Assembly: GCA_016206875.1 (NCBI GenBank) | Contig: JACQQR010000210.1 | Span: 1 to 8,186 of the forward strand | Direction: 5' to 3' | DNA from: Candidatus Omnitrophota bacterium | GTDB lineage: Bacteria > Omnitrophota > Omnitrophia > Omnitrophales > JACROU01 | DNA: 8,186 bases | Shown: one piece after another, positions 6,901 through 8,186 of the stretch | Numbering within the stretch: position 1 is the first letter of the stretch | Layout of the letters: the number at the start of each line of letters is the position of its first letter | Position numbers and translations under genes: made by a program | The notes under the pieces: generated by a model | The model's input: only the letters and a program-made list of their open reading frames with translations | Told to the model about the DNA's origin: nothing | Databases searched by the model: none

Positions 6901-8186
6901 GAGAATGGATGCGGCTTTTTGGCGGAACGGAGCCAAGATTGCTTCTAAAGTCCCCGCATCTTCAGGAATAACAATATCCGCTTCTTTCGCCAACCGCCTG
7001 AGCGCTTGAAAATCGTTGAGCAGAATAGCGTCGGCAATTTCGAGAAAACCGGCGCGGCTCGAAAGCCCCAGCGCCTCCAGCACGGCCTCAATTTGTTTAT
7101 AGGCTTGGTACAGCTTCTCGCGCGCGTCCTTGTCTTTCAAATCTAAATTGATTTTTCCCCTGAGAGCGGCAAGCCGTTTTTCAGCGTTGCTCCCGGGAGC
7201 CATTTCTTTTTGAGCAACGCTTACATGAACGAGCGCGTCCATCCATGCTTCTGTTTTATCCGTAAGCGAATTGCCTTCCTCGCCTTTGGCCGAAGAAACG
7301 GTCAGATCCGGATTGTCCGCGGCATGAGAAAGAGTCAGGATTTGAGACAGCGTCAAATCTCGAACATCGCGCGCACCCAAGGTATGTGCCGCGCCGGCAC
7401 CCGCAATGAACCGGCGAATGCGCGCAATATCGGCGGGTGTGAGGCGGCTTGAAACCAGCGCGAAAAGATCGATTCCATATTGTTCTAAATCGATACCCTC
7501 CTCTTTTAAGTGCTCCTGCCAGCCTTGAAGTGCCTTGACAGTAAGGAAATTTGCCTTGGGATACACCCCGTCAAAATAAGCATCCATATATTTATCCAAC
7601 ACATGATCCGGGTGCTTGGCGCCCAATTCTTTGAGCTTCTTTTTGTATTCTTCTTGAATGAGCGCGCGGGCCCTGGACAAAGCCGCGGCGCGGCTTCCGG
7701 AGGTCCAGAGCGCGGCATCAAAGAGGAAATCGCGCGCGCGCCTTAATTTCCTTTCCCGTTTCTTGGCCAAAGCAAAATGAGGCAGTTTGAATTTTACGGG
7801 CTTGGAAAAATCCTCGATGCGCGTTTTTTCTTCGTCATATAAAGTCAGCTCGATTTCTTTTGTGTCCAGCCCCGCGCTTTTTTCCGTTAACTCCGACTCC
7901 GGCGTTTTGTTAAAAATATGAACCACATAAGTCACTCCGTCATCCGTGATGGGCTTCCCATCCATGAGCACCTCGCCGCCAAACTTTAGCTGGCCTTCGG
8001 AATAGTAAAGCTCCAGCTTGGGTTTGTTCGGATTTTGCGTTTCCAGTTTCACGGGTTTTCGGCCTTCAAGCATTTCCTGCGTAGGCGCCGGGATTTTCGT
8101 GGATTTTTTCCATTCATGCCTCAGCACAGTCTCGCCGGTTTTGGCGTCCAGTTCCACGCGGATTTCGCGCCCGGCCACGTGTATCG
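391..8186 (-). CDS. Giant multidomain protein, 5'-partial: two zincin-like metallopeptidase signatures flanking a SAM-dependent methyltransferase
   Basis: The frame runs unbroken from the right edge to TAA at 391-393. The first start-like codon is a GTG at 8178-8176, but two further in-frame codons (ATA, CAC) precede it up to the edge with no stop and no visible ribosome binding site, so the true start is probably outside the window. From that GTG it encodes 2,595 residues. Order of parts: beta-rich N-terminal segment (1-125), long charged helical region (126-1500) with coiled-coil-like stretches, HELNH zincin (1561-1565), helical spacer (1690-1850), class I methyltransferase (1970-2130), a repeat-encoded linker, HEYRH zincin (2226-2230) and an unknown C-terminal domain. 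No signal peptide can be judged because the N-terminus is missing, and no clear transmembrane segment is seen. The substrate and pathway are unknown. A multi-enzyme effector or polyvalent protein is possible but unproven. Codon-level continuity over 7.8 kb makes the coding call very secure; the function is not. Confidence 0.96.
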   Translation of the reverse strand, partial: IHVAGREIRVELDAKTGETVLRHEWKKSTKIPAPTQEMLEGRKPVKLETQNPNKPKLELYYSEGQLKFGGEVLMDGKPITDDGVTYVVHIFNKTPESELTEKSAGLDTKEIELTLYDEEKTRIEDFSKPVKFKLPHFALAKKRERKLRRARDFLFDAALWTSGSRAAALSRARALIQEEYKKKLKELGAKHPDHVLDKYMDAYFDGVYPKANFLTVKALQGWQEHLKEEGIDLEQYGIDLFALVSSRLTPADIARIRRFIAGAGAAHTLGARDVRDLTLSQILTLSHAADNPDLTVSSAKGEEGNSLTDKTEAWMDALVHVSVAQKEMAPGSNAEKRLAALRGKINLDLKDKDAREKLYQAYKQIEAVLEALGLSSRAGFLEIADAILLNDFQALRRLAKEADIVIPEDAGTLEAILAPFRQKAASILQGIAEQKFKSKVLFAKGMAANLYQSAQQKIAGAGEAQQEKSTEKARALKQEAFLDLKDAITALTTALKTLEHEEAARELKAPFLADLKASLGRMFFERFKLIPSEFDRDQARRYFEAAMDTDKKYAALFYEELELLRKYSGGKLQSRLTGRSKDEKIHYGYRNSEVKPKEPGEATLAEVLHNQEVLNENAHMKYVLERIHARVEKSASEINSMAIDIHIDDSLKEDEIISGRPEIPGFSPAKPGLALELNRLIRQKDKTQILRIGQAVRNAYREGFAPLELDAYREELTSGDMASISKALERMVAQDDKDFLLEFYDHVLRRYGLSAQIDWVLAANKINEGRDTQAVRGIGRMGRQIRVFIHYAEWLAGLREAFGEAFFTQYAELLLQGDLNEEGFGHSPDGDDLGQYHHIGEMEQNMANDARLVFAGELAENQALQESMILDHLLILKKRKRLASLEASLESLRKQLPGEQRAFNETHEQILRLQGNIGTLEKEYERRHILSAAGGEARKKARELTQKIRGASEEFLDTAVELVQRNRLIEAVGFDSYYVKALKKEMKRRTGKEWIDWKETRAHYGRSPRGTSDVISSNAVVIAFEVISKWELGRDMDEASVRRIVNEMIDREYHQWHWLDRSGKVYTPKPVIFAQLIRRQSPVSAEELGRLLRDIENGRPVESPEAIREKIRQGLAGAGDFEVNMLDIIDALQRVEGASPEDIKEKKLLILREAEEAARQIARQGEEFWKSLHEVRMKAVELEVDLERGDDRVELALSKLAGNKNWENELIRRTREKGRLLRDDLLDEVTRITNAYAKERVTQEARTQFSLADETSLASIQERTEQNISNRLESMEAGSVLSQNEISESVDISQPNLVLAELRGFSGGVEEADLNALAGDLRSKERRYFEAMPLEALERAGQPDRDFYYWVKDEEGRTQFRVLRAWQIQFLRKNKEQKAKNIFKSTDINRLETYLRNAVHVDRKSQRRVYEALMYTQVYIGKQWAFDLENGLGIFINDRELNGYDGRWGYRQMAAQENPKLLASKFDYTGDVKVRRVLDKIARDKKIAARRAGRPALTTEQAIGEAREFLAEKMIEGAKIVMHLFGRNLGRGFISFSPAAGRNVEDNLGLVLDLKMLRKNIVHELNHAHFWINLSEEEREEITNRLRKLNGFDKAASSLIEESGYTMEQAVEELMAYMSQNLIDSDPSVITQSESFLVEAIRMDEDRRELERIYDEFAFSAIPSLVKRHVTEKGWPGSDYSQRLEEERALDAKLSSEVEQEFNEGNLKRARTKYAELRARARDGEGNMLLVDAPREVAAFVGKRKLAEARAASAWARRVESQIVNQKAEELTRAKTAEAVAGYEKAEHLYRAVTRNKQLPKALREAAKKERASVAMQIHDLAKQLGNEERAARALAVARRSDRLREDVAKLDASMILLDKGWMGKNELPLVPQEFLSLALPASIREGILSRNQPLRLSHRVQITPDEVKAVEAYSEAQKSNVELFLQEAIEGMAAKELRGEASLLASSEPYRQWYFSQIRSLMKERLERAGREAVPIKILSVGSGTGEHELALQNLGFAVTGLELDEARAKVARQKGLEVIEGDAHRASHWAGEAQFDAVIFSETMGNLGLQKAIAEAYKTLVPGGRILITDGLGNVPDIVSGNYRRENRYNLYPGGMIQNHLREAGFQAIQGIPVPQEIAEGQIFITAIKPAESGVAASLGSQPLPLSLSEGEGRVRVARAIARIRALRPGFALNPAVTSGVRVRSFAGTEFAGAPAYADLETGIIWLDADYVRTASVDSLAQSIVHEYRHLLNIAEITDSDLILRTAKDELSAYSAQRDLARAQGDLATAGILDLFTRGLARAIAGYAPGEPLNQLDPFIRAAIRDQASDVTIGDLASLEAALESMPKAAAAQALRLLSAHQSSPAFYYGIQEIVAAATPAARDAREALASRRLSFLAMRRATSSAFSAEVMAGAAVGGDMSIKPFVTTDMVRTIEDAEALRTKLDPNSKVTHILMVTSELEGEIRASKSFEPFLKVRTGEPYAVLELSVGMPAGRIHRDLIEEGAVRANISHATRQAPQVAETLAFTIVYQDAQASLTSEEESLVASFATAMAGYIARNGAQGLVSVQKFADQNHLQFNHVSDTSITLGFQSIMALVHYLLQELTSERAAQQSA
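1309..1686 (-). other. Zincin-like metallopeptidase domain 2 (HEYRH)
   Basis: Residues about 2165-2290. A strand around T-G-I-I-W-L-D-A-D-Y (2202-2211) precedes a helix with S-I-V-H-E-Y-R-H-L-L-N, giving His2226, Glu2227 and His2230, encoded at 1489-1503. D-E-L-S-A-Y follows, with Glu2250 20 residues after His2230 as the likely third zinc ligand. The strand, HExxH helix and E-L-x-A-Y helix repeat the layout of the first zincin with a shorter insert between the two motif helices. Residues for catalysis are intact. The substrate is unknown; self-cleavage of the giant chain, or a separate target, are both possible. Confidence 0.62.
1707..1747 (-). repeat. In-frame palindromic repeat unit inside the giant gene
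   Basis: Positions 1721-1732 and 1734-1745 are a perfect 12-bp inverted repeat around a single base. Read on the minus strand the unit is GCCCCTCTCCCTC, a short loop, GAGGGAGAGGG, a 3-nt spacer, then GGTGAGGGTGG. The same order of blocks occurs in the two units beyond the stop codon at 227-326. Here it encodes 14 residues, LPLSLSEGEGRVRV (2144-2157), in the linker between the methyltransferase (ends about 2130) and the second zincin. The frame is preserved on both sides. Confidence 0.88.
1789..2271 (-). other. Class I SAM-dependent methyltransferase domain
   Basis: Residues about 1970-2130. Motif I is I-K-I-L-S-V-G-S-G-T-G-E at 1975-1986, the glycine-rich SAM-binding loop after strand 1. The acidic residue ending strand 2 is Glu2002 (V-T-G-L-E-L-D). 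G-D-A at 2021-2023 fits the motif III acidic position. F-D-A-V-I-F-S-E at 2035-2042 fits motif IV, and L-V-P-G-G-R-I-L-I at 2060-2068 is the typical post-motif loop and strand 5. The domain ends with a strand, G-Q-I-F-I-T-A-I-K, before the linker. All core elements appear intact and in order, so SAM binding is likely. A helical lead-in from about 1915 may form a substrate cap. The motif set is general (small-molecule, protein or nucleic-acid methyltransferases all share it), so the substrate cannot be named. Being embedded between two zincins in one chain is unusual. Confidence 0.85.
2629..3111 (-). other. Charged helical spacer, possibly TPR-like
   Basis: Residues 1690-1850 lie between the first zincin and the methyltransferase. 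Successive helices of about 15-20 residues, such as EFNEGNLKRARTKYAELRAR and YEKAEHLYRAVTRN, have the Ala/Leu/Tyr spacing seen in tetratricopeptide-type helical hairpins, but the repeats are too irregular to count with confidence. The segment is strongly basic with frequent Arg. A linker or protein-interaction surface is the simplest reading; no catalytic motif is seen. Confidence 0.4.
3199..3681 (-). other. Zincin-like metallopeptidase domain 1 (HELNH)
   Basis: Residues about 1500-1660. A hydrophobic strand (LGLVLDL, 1546-1552) is followed by a helix carrying I-V-H-E-L-N-H, with His1561, Glu1562 and His1565 forming an HExxH zinc-binding and catalytic motif encoded at 3484-3498. Downstream, V-E-E-L-M-A-Y places Glu1611 46 residues after His1565, a plausible third zinc ligand of the gluzincin type. 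The catalytic glutamate and both histidines are intact, so the domain could be active. Known for the family: HExxH zincins hydrolyse peptide bonds with a water activated by the Glu. The inference that this one is a protease rests on the motif and its strand-helix context only. Domain borders are estimates. Confidence 0.62.
4618..4761 (-). other. Coiled-coil-like segment 2
   Basis: Residues 1140-1187 (start DIKEKKLLILREAEEAARQI, later VRMKAVELEVDLERG) are an uninterrupted amphipathic, highly charged helix with hydrophobic residues at a and d-like spacing and no proline. It sits midway through the helical region. A single long solenoid helix is the alternative to a true coiled coil. Confidence 0.4.
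5407..5562 (-). other. Coiled-coil-like segment 1
   Basis: Residues 873-924 include LASLEASLESLRKQL and ILRLQGNIGTLEKEYERR. Leucine and isoleucine recur at roughly 3-4 residue spacing with Glu/Lys/Arg between, as in a heptad pattern. A P-G pair near 895 would break the helix, so this may be two helices forming a hairpin. It is the clearest coiled-coil candidate in the protein and could serve oligomerisation or spacing. Confidence 0.5.
7804..8178 (-). other. Beta-rich N-terminal segment of the giant protein (visible part)
   Basis: Residues 1-125 alternate short hydrophobic strands with charged turns, for example REIRVELDAKTGETVLRHEW, LELYYSEGQLKFGGEVLMDG, VTYVVHIF and KEIELTLYDEE, and finish at a lysine/arginine-rich junction (KKRERKLRRARDF). 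The spacing of strands and the G-E-V-L-M-D-G-K-P-I type turn resemble an Ig-like or carboxypeptidase-regulatory-like beta sandwich, but I cannot assign a family. It may be the end of a longer beta domain or of an array of them that begins upstream of the window. Confidence 0.45.

Larger units (their letters stand above)
3681..7803 (-). other. Long, charged, mostly alpha-helical region of unknown function
   Basis: Residues 126 to about 1500 are dominated by Ala, Leu, Glu, Lys and Arg in helix-like periodicity, with few glycines or prolines and no enzyme motif that I recognise. A short TPR-like pattern is seen in the segment ARRYFEAAMDTDKKYAALFY, but not a convincing array. The end of the region (about 1326-1500) is richer in aromatic residues, with a W-A-F-D-L-E-N-G-L-G-I-F stretch at 1422-1433 and Y-D-G-R-W at 1442-1446. 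That looks more like a folded globular domain leading into the first zincin. I name no function. The region could be a scaffold separating N-terminal and enzymatic modules. Confidence 0.5.

Overview
This window is almost entirely one giant reading frame on the minus strand. It is open from the right edge to a TAA stop at 391-393, giving about 2,597 codons with no internal stop. The 5' end lies outside the window. A roughly 390-bp 3' intergenic region fills the left end. I see no rRNA, tRNA, CRISPR array, insertion sequence or second supportable gene. The many shorter open frames on either strand lie inside the giant gene in other frames and look like shadows.

The encoded protein is cytoplasmic-looking as far as it can be seen: no membrane segment is evident, and the true N-terminus is missing. 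Residues are numbered from the GTG at 8178. It begins with a beta-rich segment (about 1-125). A very long, mostly alpha-helical and highly charged stretch follows (about 126-1500), with coiled-coil-like parts near 873-924 and 1140-1187. Three recognisable enzyme-like modules then follow in order: a zincin-like metallopeptidase signature (HELNH, 1561-1565), a class I SAM-dependent methyltransferase (core about 1970-2130), and a second zincin-like signature (HEYRH, 2226-2230). A charged helical segment (about 1690-1850) separates the first zincin from the methyltransferase. The protein ends in an unrecognised domain (about 2398-2595). The two zincin-like segments share the pattern I-V-H-E-x-x-H followed by (D/E)-E-L-x-A-Y, which suggests two members of one fold in one chain.

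A second theme is a GC-rich palindromic repeat. Two copies lie in inverted orientation just downstream of the giant gene (227-326). A third copy lies in frame inside the gene (1707-1747), in the linker between the methyltransferase and the second zincin, where it encodes a low-complexity L/S/E/G/R/V peptide. This resembles REP/BIME elements between genes and palindromic elements that insert into coding regions.

The left 180 bases are very AT-rich (about 23% GC by hand count, against roughly half or more in the gene). They hold a plausible leftward sigma-70-type promoter for a gene beyond the left edge.

The organism cannot be fixed from this sequence. A bacterium is likely. A giant uninterrupted gene with poorly recognisable helical regions would fit a lineage known for giant genes, such as Omnitrophota and related candidate phyla, but that is inference. 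The architecture also recalls the large polyvalent proteins of phages and conjugative elements, although no neighbouring mobile-element genes are visible to support that.
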